NCBI RefSeq assembly: GCF_003148845.1 | Contig: NZ_QGHA01000020.1 | Span: 1-51,425 of the forward strand | DNA length: 51,425 bases | Source: Mucilaginibacter oryzae | Lineage (GTDB): Bacteria; Bacteroidota; Bacteroidia; Sphingobacteriales; Sphingobacteriaceae | Direction of reading: 5' to 3' | Shown: positions 1 through 7,896 of the stretch, piece after piece | Position numbering within the stretch: position 1 is the stretch's first letter | Layout of the letters: every line of letters starts with the position of its first letter | Program-made: the position numbers and the translations under genes | Notes under the pieces: generated by a model | The model's input: only the letters and a program-made list of their open reading frames with translations | Database searches by the model: none | What the model was told of the DNA's origin: nothing

Positions 1-212
1 AAACATGCTTTGCCCCGAAGCGGAAAATCGCGTAATGTAACCTGATCAACAAATCCTTTGGATTCCAGTTTGTGACCCTCATACTCACCCGGGGGACGGT
101 TTCGCTGGTCAAGATATAAATGATAGCCATCAGTTTGTTGCTCGATACGGATAAGTTCGAATTGTTCTACAAGATTTGAGGGTAGCAGCAGTTTTAATAG
201 TTCGGTTTCCAA
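1..212 (-). CDS. ISAon1-type transposase N-terminal region protein (partial)
   Basis: The reading frame runs off the left edge, so only the first ~70 residues are visible. They resemble the short N-terminal-region protein of ISAon1-type transposases of Bacteroidota: an opening of the type ETELLKLLLPSNLVEQF, then a block with PPGEYEGHKLESKGF and DFPLRGKA near the cut. There is no ATG; a TAA lies at 222-224 in frame and the first usable start is TTG at 210-212, so a TTG start (or ATA/ATC just upstream) is required. In this IS group the N-terminal piece and the catalytic part are often separate frames; the catalytic part would lie left of the window. Family assignment is from remembered sequence character, not a search. 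Confidence 0.6.
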   Translation of the reverse strand, partial: METELLKLLLPSNLVEQFELIRIEQQTDGYHLYLDQRNRPPGEYEGHKLESKGFVDQVTLRDFPLRGKAC

Positions 213-550
213 GATTATCTTTTAAGCTAACTAAACTATCAAAATATCTACAGCCCCCCAACTTTTTTGCTTGATCCCAATGTTTATTTAAGGGTGATCC
301 CATGTCTTTAAAAGCTTAATGATAGAAAACAATTTGATTTTAAAAGAGCTAATTGAAATAAGTATTGCGTTTTGGATTTAAGAAAAATATTTATCGATAC
401 CCAAGAGTGTACATAGCAAGGAATAAAAGGTATCTTCACTCCTATCGTTGGCAAGCGTATTTCAAAGGTAATTGAACTCGAACCGATAAATGTTTAGTAT
501 ACAATAATTTAAATAAAAATAAAAAAGTTAAATAAATCTATCAAACTAAA
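213..550. other. Gene-free stretch; candidate outer end of the IS fragment
   Basis: No credible gene is seen. The octamer TGATCCCA occurs twice, at 272-279 and 295-302, 60-90 bp upstream of the transposase fragment, where an IS terminus would be expected. The other IS end is not in the window, so the terminus cannot be fixed. The rest, 303-550, is AT-rich with no recognised signal. Confidence 0.3.
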
Positions 551-585
551 AAAACCCTTCAAAATCAATGACTTTGAAGGGTTTT
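551..585 (-). terminator. Rho-independent terminator of tRNA-Leu
   Basis: A perfect 13-bp inverted repeat (551-563 with 573-585) closes a 9-nt loop. Read on the minus strand the stem is followed by a run of seven T. It lies just downstream of the minus-strand tRNA-Leu and probably ends that transcript. Confidence 0.85.
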
Positions 586-595
586 ACTTATAAGT

Positions 596-676
596 GCGGA
601 AGAAGGGACTCGAACCCCCACGCCTCGCGGCGCCAGATCCTAAGTCTGGTGCGGCTACCAATTACGCCACTTCCGC
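596..676 (-). tRNA. tRNA-Leu (anticodon UAG)
   Basis: The minus strand folds into a class II tRNA: acceptor GCGGAAG pairing with CTTCCGC, a D arm with AATTGGTA, anticodon stem CCAGA/TCTGG around loop CTTAGGA (anticodon bases at 640-642), a long variable arm and a TTCGAGT T-loop. The long variable arm and the UAG anticodon identify leucine (CUN codons). No CCA is encoded. Confidence 0.96.
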
Positions 677-696
677 GTTTCTGATTTAACAGGCTG

Positions 697-704
697 CAAA
701 GATA
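697..704 (-). promoter_or_regulatory. Bacteroidota -7 box for tRNA-Leu
   Basis: On the minus strand TATCTTTG matches TAnnTTTG and lies 20 nt upstream of the mature tRNA 5' end. A clear TTTG -33 box is not seen; a T-run lies at about the right distance. Confidence 0.55.
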
Positions 705-755
705 GCGTTTAGTAGTAAATAAAAAAACATATTTGTAATCTTTTTGCTATCACGC

Positions 756-1568
756 TCATTTAGTTGATATTAATTTTCCGTTAAGGTCGTTTATCAGTTT
801 ACCGAGGTAACCAGGTGCAAGCAAAAGGTGGCTACCGTACCAGGAAAACATTTCGCCGTCTACCAGCATTACATGTGCATTTGGCAAAATGGCGTTAAAT
901 TCAGCGATGTGCTTCTGCCCGAACGGATAAGGCTCGGATGATAGAAATATAACGGATGGGTTCAGCCTTATAAGTTCATTTTGATCAACTACAGGATACC
1001 TGTCCTGCTTTATAACATTTATCAAACCACAGGTATAAAGCATATGATCGATATAGGTGCCTGCCCCCGCAACCATGTACGGTTTGCGCCATATTAAATA
1101 AGCAACCATTAAGTTGTTTAGATTGGCCCTGGTCCGGGGGAAAATATTAAAACGACTGACAATTTCAGCACATAGTGCTTTAGCTTGTTCACGCCTTCCC
1201 ACTATATCTCCTACGGTGGCAATCATCTGAAGCGCAGAATCTATATCTTTCACGTTGCTCACCCAAACAGGGTAAATCTGCATGAGCAATTCAACCTGGT
1301 ACCTGTCGTTCTCCTCCTTGTTGGCTATAATGAGGTCTGGCTGGAGTGACCTGATCTTGTCAATATTGAGTTGTTTGGGCCCTCCTACTCTTGGGATGGC
1401 TTCGAGTTTATCCGCCGGGTGTACGCAAAAATTGGTTATACCTGCAATTTCTTTATCAAGGCCTATATACAACAATAGTTCCGTTTGCGACGGAACTATT
1501 GTTATTATACGTTTAGGCGTATTGTTAAGCGTGATTACACGATTTAACTGATCGCGAAATTCGGGCAT
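756..1568 (-). CDS. BtuF-like helical-backbone metal/cobalamin receptor, no signal peptide
   Basis: A 270-residue protein with the Peripla_BP_2 (PF01497) pattern: PKRIITIVPSQTELLLYIGL near the start, then VGGPKQLNIDKIRSLQPDLIIANKEEN, typical of BtuF/FepB-like receptors of cobalamin or siderophores. Unlike transported relatives it has no signal peptide or lipobox; the start is fixed by the upstream gene, whose TAA ends one base before this ATG (TAATATG). It is therefore predicted to be cytosolic and translationally coupled to the sugar-transferase gene. No ABC permease or ATPase is adjacent, so an import role is not supported; ligand binding or sensing is possible. Family placement is firm, ligand unknown. 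Confidence 0.8.
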   Translation of the reverse strand: MPEFRDQLNRVITLNNTPKRIITIVPSQTELLLYIGLDKEIAGITNFCVHPADKLEAIPRVGGPKQLNIDKIRSLQPDLIIANKEENDRYQVELLMQIYPVWVSNVKDIDSALQMIATVGDIVGRREQAKALCAEIVSRFNIFPRTRANLNNLMVAYLIWRKPYMVAGAGTYIDHMLYTCGLINVIKQDRYPVVDQNELIRLNPSVIFLSSEPYPFGQKHIAEFNAILPNAHVMLVDGEMFSWYGSHLLLAPGYLGKLINDLNGKLISTK

Positions 1569-1569
1569 A

Positions 1570-2973
1570 TTAAAACGCGTTTTTCTCGCCTTTTACTACG
1601 TTCCAAACAGTAAGGAAAATAATTTTCATATCTAACAAAAACGACCAGTTTTCGAGATACCAAACATCAGCTTCCACACGTTCAAGCATGGCCTGGGTGG
1701 TTTGGGTTTCGCCCCTAAGTCCCCTTACCTGTGCCCAACCGGTAATACCGGGTTTAAGGAAGTGCCTAACCATGAAGGTATCAATAAGCTGAGAGTATTG
1801 CTGAGTGTGGCTGATCATGTGTGGCCTCGGCCCTACAACCGACATATTGCCCAATATCACATTGAAAAACTGCGGCAGTTCATCCAAACTGGTTTTGCGG
1901 ATAAATGCGCCTGATTTGGTTATACGCGAATCGCCGCGGGTGGCCTGCTTTTTATCCGAATCGTTATTAACCCGCATACTGCGGAATTTATAACATTTGA
2001 AGGGTTTATTATCCCTGCCCGAACGTTCCTGAACAAAAAATATCGGCCCCTTTGATTCCAGCTTAATAATAATGGCCAGTATGGGGAATAACCAACTGAA
2101 AATAAAAAGGATTACGAACAGTGCGAAACAAATATCAAACATCCGTTTAATTGAACGGTTTAGCATGTTCTCCAAAGGTTCGGGCCTTACAGATATAACC
2201 GGGATATGACCAAAGCTTTGAATAAATGTTGGTTTCTTGGCATAGTCATAATACTCGGGTACAAATTTAAACCTGATGAGGTTTTTATCGGCATCAAGCA
2301 TCAGCCGCTCTATCTTGTTGGCCTCCGAGTTGGGCAGCGTACAAAAAATCTCGTCAACCTTATTGTTTAACGCATAGCTGATACAATCATCTGTACGGCC
2401 AAGGTATAAGGCCTCTTCTAAAACACGGTTATTATTGTCATCAAAAAAACCCACAAGATTATAACCCCTTTCCGGGTTTTGCTTAAAAAAGCCGTATAAA
2501 TCCGCGCCAACTCTGCCCCCGCCTATAATGATCACATTACGGGTATCAATAAGCGATGCGCGATCACTTTTACGGATGGTAAGGAAAATAAGCTTCCACA
2601 AGCCTATTAAGAAACCAAATAAAGCCAGTGAATAAAAAAGATATTCGCGGGTTATAAAGTAGGCGTTGGTACCAATTAAAATGATAATGGTAAAACAAAT
2701 CAGGCTTACAAAAAGAAGGTACGTTTTAATTACGCCGCGATAAGTCTTTATGGAGTCTTTGTTCAATACATGCTCGTATAACCCGGTAATATTTGCGGAC
2801 AACAGCCAGATCAGGTTAAAAACCAAAACAACAGGTAAATATTTCCTGTTGCTTATCCAAAAAATGTACGACCGGTCTTCGATGAAGTAAGAAATTACCA
2901 TGCTCATATTAAGTATAATATAATCGATGGTAAGGTTCACTGCTTTAATAAAAGTAGCGTATCTGTGAATCAT
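1570..2973 (-). CDS. Undecaprenyl-phosphate glycosylphosphotransferase (WcaJ/PssY type)
   Basis: A 467-residue membrane enzyme that should transfer a hexose-1-phosphate from a UDP-sugar to undecaprenyl phosphate, the first step of exopolysaccharide or capsule assembly. The N-terminal ~130 residues hold four hydrophobic segments; a CoA_binding_3/Rossmann-like domain follows with IIIGGGRVGADLYGF near residue 150; another hydrophobic segment (ICFALFVILFIFSWLFPILA) precedes the bacterial sugar transferase domain (PF02397) with GPIFFVQERSG, KCYKFRSM, TSLDELPQFFNVI and GPRPH. Full length for the family. The specific sugar cannot be told. A nucleotide-sugar dehydrogenase lies upstream on the same strand, and the BtuF-like gene is co-transcribed downstream. 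Confidence 0.93.
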   Translation of the reverse strand: MIHRYATFIKAVNLTIDYIILNMSMVISYFIEDRSYIFWISNRKYLPVVLVFNLIWLLSANITGLYEHVLNKDSIKTYRGVIKTYLLFVSLICFTIIILIGTNAYFITREYLFYSLALFGFLIGLWKLIFLTIRKSDRASLIDTRNVIIIGGGRVGADLYGFFKQNPERGYNLVGFFDDNNNRVLEEALYLGRTDDCISYALNNKVDEIFCTLPNSEANKIERLMLDADKNLIRFKFVPEYYDYAKKPTFIQSFGHIPVISVRPEPLENMLNRSIKRMFDICFALFVILFIFSWLFPILAIIIKLESKGPIFFVQERSGRDNKPFKCYKFRSMRVNNDSDKKQATRGDSRITKSGAFIRKTSLDELPQFFNVILGNMSVVGPRPHMISHTQQYSQLIDTFMVRHFLKPGITGWAQVRGLRGETQTTQAMLERVEADVWYLENWSFLLDMKIIFLTVWNVVKGEKNAF

Positions 2974-3178
2974 GTATGTGAGCTTATTGTAGTATCCTCG
3001 ATAAAATTAGAATAATTATTGCAAATAACAATGTCATAATGAAAAGTGATCAAGGTTACGAATGTATTATTCTAACAGCCACAAAATTAAAAATTAAGAA
3101 ATTCATTCAAAATAAAATCTGAGTTACTAATGGCTAAACAATGATTTTTTATTCAAAAAATAACTGTTTAAAAAACAG

Positions 3179-4510
3179 TTACAATCTCCCGTTTACCAAA
3201 TCAGTGTCAATAAGCCCCTTGATATCGTAAATTACCGACAAATCATTTTTCTTGAGGGCTTTATAATCAAGGTTGTAAAATTCGCGGTGGGCTACGGCCA
3301 TAATTACAGCATCATAACTACCGGTTAAATTATCCATGGTTTTTACGGTTGTTATACCGTATTCTCGTTTAACTTCGTCTGGGTCGGCCCATGGGTCGTA
3401 GATCTCGTACCTCGCATCAAACCCACGCAGCCCTTCCACAATATCAATAACCCTCGTATTGCGCACATCCGGGCAGTTTTCTTTAAATGTAAAACCCAAT
3501 ATCAATATACTTGAGTTTTTCACCGGGATGTCGTTTTTGACCATCAGCTTGATAACCTCCATCGCCACATATGATCCCATGCCGTCATTAAGTCTTCGCC
3601 CTGCCAGGATAATTTCGGGATGGTAACCCATTTGCTGGGCTTTTGCTGCGAGGTAATAAGGGTCGACACCGGTGCAGTGCCCGCCTACAAGGCCCGGTTT
3701 AAAATTTAAAAAATTCCATTTGGTACCGGCGGCGGCCAACACTGCATGCGTATCAATACCCATGATGTTAAAAATTTTGGCCAGTTCATTTACAAAGGCA
3801 ATATTGATATCCCGCTGCGAGTTTTCGATTACCTTGCAGGCTTCCGCAACTTTAATATTGGGTGCCTTATGTGTACCTGCGGTTACAATAGAGCGATAAA
3901 GCCCGTCTATAAAATCGGCGGCTTCGGGCGTTGATCCGGAAGTTACTTTAAGGATATTGGTCAGCGTATGAACCTTATCGCCGGGGTTAATCCGTTCAGG
4001 CGAATAGCCTGCAAAAAAATCGCTGTTATATTGCAACCCCGATTCTGACTGCAGGATCGGTACGCAAACCTCTTCGGTTACACCCGGGTAAACTGTTGAT
4101 TCATAAATAACCACGTCTCCGGGTTTCAATACACCTGCTACTGATTTACTTGCTTTCACCAGCAAACCAAGATCGGGTTTATTGTGCCGGTCTGTTGGTG
4201 TGGGAACCGAAACTATGTATACATTGCATGCTGAAATATCGGCGGCTTGTGAAGTAAATAAAAGCCCTCTGTTTTCTGTTGCCGAATTTAACACAGAAAG
4301 CAGTTCATCGCTATCTGTTTCAAGCGTCCTGTCAAAAGCCTTATTGAGTTCATCTACCCGGCTTTGCTTGATATCGAAACCCCGAACAGGGTATTTTTTC
4401 GCAAACTCTACAGCAAGCGGTAAGCCCACATAGCCAAGCCCTATAATAGCAATACGAATGGTTGCAGGCGGTTGAAATTTTTTAGTGATCGGGGTAGATT
4501 GATCAGACAT
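3179..4510 (-). CDS. Nucleotide sugar dehydrogenase (UDP-HexNAc 6-dehydrogenase, WbpA/TviB type)
   Basis: 443 residues. NAD-dependent oxidation of the C6 of a UDP-N-acetylhexosamine to the uronic acid is expected. Seen: the NAD-binding motif IGLGYVGLPLAVEFA (about 22-36), VPTPTD, the central helix with EACKVIENSQRDINIAFVNEL, the active-site Cys in GLVGGHCTGVDPYYLAAKA, and the C-terminal domain with ILGFTFKENCPDVRNTRV. The GGHCxGVDPYYL form is typical of the WbpA/TviB branch rather than UDP-glucose dehydrogenase. It lies 205 bp upstream of the sugar transferase on the same strand, consistent with a surface-polysaccharide locus. Substrate (GlcNAc or GalNAc) is undecided. Confidence 0.92.
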   Translation of the reverse strand: MSDQSTPITKKFQPPATIRIAIIGLGYVGLPLAVEFAKKYPVRGFDIKQSRVDELNKAFDRTLETDSDELLSVLNSATENRGLLFTSQAADISACNVYIVSVPTPTDRHNKPDLGLLVKASKSVAGVLKPGDVVIYESTVYPGVTEEVCVPILQSESGLQYNSDFFAGYSPERINPGDKVHTLTNILKVTSGSTPEAADFIDGLYRSIVTAGTHKAPNIKVAEACKVIENSQRDINIAFVNELAKIFNIMGIDTHAVLAAAGTKWNFLNFKPGLVGGHCTGVDPYYLAAKAQQMGYHPEIILAGRRLNDGMGSYVAMEVIKLMVKNDIPVKNSSILILGFTFKENCPDVRNTRVIDIVEGLRGFDARYEIYDPWADPDEVKREYGITTVKTMDNLTGSYDAVIMAVAHREFYNLDYKALKKNDLSVIYDIKGLIDTDLVNGRL

Positions 4511-4611
4511 GTAATACGGTAGTATTTAGATAACGTAAAGTTAATAATTGTGCATTATAACACAGCATCACTTTAACTGTAAACCGGCATAATTGTTTAT
4601 TCCGATTAATA

Positions 4612-4833
4612 TTAAGTGGTATAAATTTGATAAAAACCTGAAAATGAACGATTTTTAGCTGAACCAATAATCAAAGTAGTGATTTTTTCCTTAAGCATAA
4701 CTTGTTCGGCTCTGCCAACAAACTCCTCACTATCAATAATAACCGGGTTAGTTGTCATAATATCGGCAATAGCATAGTATTGAAATTTACGAGGTACAAA
4801 GATGCTTATTTTTTGCGAAGTATTTAGAGGCAA
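4612..4833 (-). pseudogene. CBS-domain fragment, possible KdsD/KpsF remnant
   Basis: A 73-residue frame in which residues ~23-68 look like one CBS motif: IADIMTTNPVIIDSEEF, then VMLKEKITTLII and SFSGFYQIYTT. This resembles the last CBS repeat of arabinose-5-phosphate isomerase (KdsD/KpsF), but the sugar-isomerase domain and the first CBS repeat are missing and the frame stops where the usual 'G-hLHDLL' end would be. A complete copy would have been natural beside capsule genes. The upstream sequence to 4987 has an open frame but no recognisable similarity. A short standalone CBS protein is the alternative. Confidence 0.4.
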
Positions 4834-4963
4834 CTAACGCTGCACAGGCACTGCAGGATTGTACTTCATATAGACGAAAAATGTCCTGGCATAAAATCCA
4901 GCTTGTCGCTATCGCCCCCGCATCTCGTCGTTTTAGTACGCTATCCATTATTGTGGCGACCAG

Positions 4964-4971
4964 TAACTTTG
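4964..4971 (+). promoter_or_regulatory. Possible -7 box for the VOC gene
   Basis: TAACTTTG matches TAnnTTTG 35 nt before the ATG of the VOC-family gene. No convincing -33 TTTG is at the proper spacing, so this is tentative. Confidence 0.35.
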
Positions 4972-5005
4972 AATTATCAAAAAACATTTAAATCAAACAG
5001 ATACC

Positions 5006-5494
5006 ATGGCAACATTTAAAGCACCCCAAAAAGTAAATCCGTTTTTATGGTTTAACGGCAACCTTGAAGAGGCCTTAAAATTTTACACATCAGTATTTAA
5101 AAATTCGGAAAGCGAATTGAACTTCCTTACGGATGCCCGGAGCGGCCATAAAATGCTTGTGGCAACCTTCAGGATAGAAGACCAGCAGTTTATGGCGTTA
5201 GACGGCGGCCCCATGTTCGCCTTCTCGCCTGCCGTATCGTTTTATATAGATTGTAAAGATCAGGAAGAAATTGATTACCTGTGGGAAGCTCTCCCCGCAG
5301 GCGGCGGTAAAACCAATCAATGCGGCTGGCTTGAGGATAAATTTGGCGTTACCTGGCAAATTGCACCTGCGATGATGAGCGAATTGCTTTACAACAACCC
5401 TGATCCGGCAAAAGCGCAGCGGGTTATGGCTGCCATGATGCAGATGACTAAAATCAACATCAAAGAATTACAGGATGCGAATGATAATGGTTAA
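5006..5494 (+). CDS. VOC superfamily protein (PhnB / 3-dmu-9_3-mt type)
   Basis: 162 residues with the PF06983 pattern: NPFLWFNGNLEEALKFYTSVF at the start, then ATFRIEDQQFMALDGGP, VSFYIDCKDQEEIDYLWEAL, and CGWLEDKFGVTWQIAPAMM near the C-terminus. This is the vicinal-oxygen-chelate fold in its PhnB-like form; members are often annotated as 3-demethylubiquinone methyltransferases but have no methyltransferase domain, and their activity is mostly unknown. Complete, cytosolic, monocistronic between two minus-strand genes. No catalytic function is assigned. Confidence 0.88.
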   Translation: MATFKAPQKVNPFLWFNGNLEEALKFYTSVFKNSESELNFLTDARSGHKMLVATFRIEDQQFMALDGGPMFAFSPAVSFYIDCKDQEEIDYLWEALPAGGGKTNQCGWLEDKFGVTWQIAPAMMSELLYNNPDPAKAQRVMAAMMQMTKINIKELQDANDNG

Positions 5495-5564
5495 GCAATC
5501 GCCTAAATATTCCAAAAAAACTGAGAATATGCCATAATAATTTACATCCTGAAAAGACATTTAT

Positions 5565-7394
5565 TTAGAGGGTTAATTCGCGCTGGCGCCCTAATTGCTT
5601 ATCCAGTTCAAGCGCCGCGCTGATTAACGCCAGATGGGTAAACGCCTGCGGAAAATTACCAAGATGTTCGCCCTTTTTGCCCAATTCTTCGCTAAACAAG
5701 CCAAGATGATTGGCATAACCCATCATTTTTTCAAAACTCTCTACCGCCCTGTCAATTTCTCCTGTTTTAGCCAACGCTTCTATGTACCAGAACGAGCACA
5801 TATTAAAAGTGCCTTCCTCGCCGTCAAGGCCGTCGACTTTTTCGATACTGTTTTGATAACGGTTAATCAACACATCCAGTTTAAGTTCCTTATCAATCAC
5901 TTTCATTGTAGAAAGCCAACGCGGCTCCAGTGGTGAAATATAGTGCGTTAAGGGCATTAATAAAGCACTCGCATCAACATGATGGCCGCCTTTGTATTGC
6001 ACCCATGCCCCTACTTCGTCATTCCAGAAATTATCGTAGATATCTTTATAGATCTCGTCCCTAACCGCGCGCCATTCAGCTTCAGGGTAAGGAAAAGCCC
6101 GGTGTTCTGCTATTTTAATGGCCCTGTCCATAGCCACCCAGCACATCAGGCGGGTGTGCAAAAACTCCTTCTTTTCATTCCTTATTTCCCAGATGCCGTG
6201 GTCGGGTAGTTGCCAGTCGCTGATCACACACTCAACCTGTTTGGTTATCAATTCCCAAAACTGGTAAGTAATAGGTTTATAGGTTTTATTGTAAATGTAT
6301 ATGGTATCAATCAGTTCACCATAAATATCTATCTGTGTTTGCTGAGCGGCACCGTTGCCTATCCTTACCGGTTTTGAGCCTTTGTAGCCGTCAAGGTGCT
6401 TTAATTCAACCTCTTTTACGCCAGCTCTTCCGTCAATATGATATAGTAATTGCAGTTTGGTTTCCTGGCACAGGTTAAAGATCCAGTCAAGAAAAGCTGT
6501 TGCTTCGTCATTCATTCCCAGCGCCAGGAAGGCATACATGGTGAACGCCGCGTCGCGGATCCAGGTAAAGCGGTAATCCCAGTTGCGATTGCCGCCAATA
6601 GTTTCAGGTAAACCAAAGGTAGGCGCCGCAACCACCGACCCAAACTGCGCTGAGGTTAACAGTTTAAGTGTGATTGCCGAGCGGTAAATATGTTCACTAT
6701 ACCGCCCTTTATAGTTGGTTTTGTTAAGCCAGGTGCGCCACAAATGTATGGTTTCACGATACGTTTGCTTTACATAGTAATCAATATTGCTGAAAGCCTG
6801 TTCGCTGCCCTCTTCCATCGATTCGAGCACGATATGGGCAACTTCGCCTTCTTTTAAAGTAAACTCTGCGTACCCGTCGGCCTTTTTTAATTTCAGGGTT
6901 ATGTCGGCCATCAGCTTCAGTTTGGCATTGCCGTCATTAATGCTGCGAAAAATAATACCGTTTTCTTTTAATTCGGCTTCATGCCTGGCACCGGCATAAT
7001 CAAACCGCGGCACGCAATTCATTTTAAACTTAATAGCGCCGCGCACCGGGGTAATTTTACGTACAATTGCACAAACCGAAACACCGCCGGTGTGGGGCAG
7101 CGGCATATAATCTGTAATTTCGGCAATTCCCCCATCGGCGAAAAAGCGTGTCAGTAAGATGGCCGTCCCTGGGATATAAAGTTGTTTGGTAGTCGCATAA
7201 TCTAATTGGGGCTCGACGGCAAAATAGCCGCCTTTTTTCGAATCAAGCAATGAAGCGAAAATAGTAGGCGAATCAAACCGCGGAAACGACATAAAATCGA
7301 TAGAGCCCCTGAGCGATACCAACGCTACAGTTTGCATGTTACCTATAATACCATAGTTTTCAATTGGCTGATACGGCCGTTCCTGGTGTTTCAT
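5565..7394 (-). CDS. Glycoside hydrolase family 15 protein (glucoamylase/trehalase-like)
   Basis: 609 residues without a signal peptide. The N-terminal ~230 residues form the beta-sandwich of bacterial GH15 enzymes (IENYGIIGNMQTVALVSLRGSIDFM, PRFDSPTIFASLLD), followed by the (alpha/alpha)6 catalytic barrel (PF00723) starting at about 250 with GNRNWDYRFTWIRDAAF. Near the end, GLDGEEGTFNMCSFWYIEAL and LGNFPQAFTHLALI are the usual GH15 signature and contain the expected acidic catalytic residue. Bacterial homologues hydrolyse alpha-1,4-glucan ends or trehalose; which one applies here cannot be told. Monocistronic; likely involved in storage or osmolyte carbohydrate turnover. Confidence 0.92.
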   Translation of the reverse strand: MKHQERPYQPIENYGIIGNMQTVALVSLRGSIDFMSFPRFDSPTIFASLLDSKKGGYFAVEPQLDYATTKQLYIPGTAILLTRFFADGGIAEITDYMPLPHTGGVSVCAIVRKITPVRGAIKFKMNCVPRFDYAGARHEAELKENGIIFRSINDGNAKLKLMADITLKLKKADGYAEFTLKEGEVAHIVLESMEEGSEQAFSNIDYYVKQTYRETIHLWRTWLNKTNYKGRYSEHIYRSAITLKLLTSAQFGSVVAAPTFGLPETIGGNRNWDYRFTWIRDAAFTMYAFLALGMNDEATAFLDWIFNLCQETKLQLLYHIDGRAGVKEVELKHLDGYKGSKPVRIGNGAAQQTQIDIYGELIDTIYIYNKTYKPITYQFWELITKQVECVISDWQLPDHGIWEIRNEKKEFLHTRLMCWVAMDRAIKIAEHRAFPYPEAEWRAVRDEIYKDIYDNFWNDEVGAWVQYKGGHHVDASALLMPLTHYISPLEPRWLSTMKVIDKELKLDVLINRYQNSIEKVDGLDGEEGTFNMCSFWYIEALAKTGEIDRAVESFEKMMGYANHLGLFSEELGKKGEHLGNFPQAFTHLALISAALELDKQLGRQRELTL

Positions 7395-7506
7395 TGCAGC
7401 ATAACAAGCACAAGCGCAACTTGTTTAAACCCGGCAACTTTAAAGCGTTAGCGTATTATTGGGTATCAAAAAAATTGATAATTTTATATAACAGCAAAAT
7501 GAACCT

Positions 7507-7839
7507 ATGAGTAAAAACTTTAAACTTAAGCCAGAAGAAATAAAACAGTTAATAGCCCCCATGGGAGGTTGCCTGGCCACAGATAAAATTACAGTTGACG
7601 GCCTCGCGGTTGACTACATGTACCGGGAAGATGCCCATAATGAACTGGACAGCGGCTGGAGATTTTTCTCCGGAACCGAAGATCAGGCTTATGTGGATGA
7701 TCCGGCCAACACCTCGGTTTATGACGTAAATACCATTGCCAATTATGATAAAGCCATTATCCCCTACCTGGATTTGCCTGTTGGCGCAGAATTGGAGCGT
7801 GTGCGGGGGACGGATGAGTTTAATGTTTTAGCTGGATAG
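7507..7839 (+). CDS. DUF2185 (Imm33-like) protein
   Basis: 110 residues, acidic, no signal peptide. It matches the DUF2185 pattern: GGCLATDKITVDGLAVDYMYRE, DSGWRFFSGTEDQAYVDDP, then an asparagine-rich stretch and DLPVGAELER. DUF2185 is related to immunity-protein families of polymorphic toxins, but proteins of this group are also found alone. No toxin gene is seen nearby: flanking genes are GH15 and metE. So an immunity role is not supported here and the function is unknown. The gene converges on metE with a shared hairpin terminator. Confidence 0.75.
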   Translation: MSKNFKLKPEEIKQLIAPMGGCLATDKITVDGLAVDYMYREDAHNELDSGWRFFSGTEDQAYVDDPANTSVYDVNTIANYDKAIIPYLDLPVGAELERVRGTDEFNVLAG

Positions 7840-7859
7840 GTTCGGCATCTTTGTAAATA

Positions 7860-7888
7860 TAATGGCGCGCCTCATGTACGCGCCATTA
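7860..7888. terminator. Bidirectional hairpin terminator between DUF2185 gene and metE
   Basis: A 10-bp perfect stem (7860-7869 with 7879-7888; core AATGGCGCG/CGCGCCATT) sits between the two convergent stop codons. The flanks are AT-rich on both sides rather than a clean T-run. Confidence 0.6.
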
Positions 7889-7896
7889 ATTACTTA

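Noticed and set aside
4787..4987. 66-residue minus-strand frame upstream of the CBS fragment
   Set aside because: No domain similarity was recognised; it overlaps the CBS frame in another frame and contains the VOC promoter region.
7464..7480. TATCAA-AAAAA-TTGATA inverted repeat before the DUF2185 gene
   Set aside because: Only six pairs in AT-rich sequence; not distinguishable from chance.
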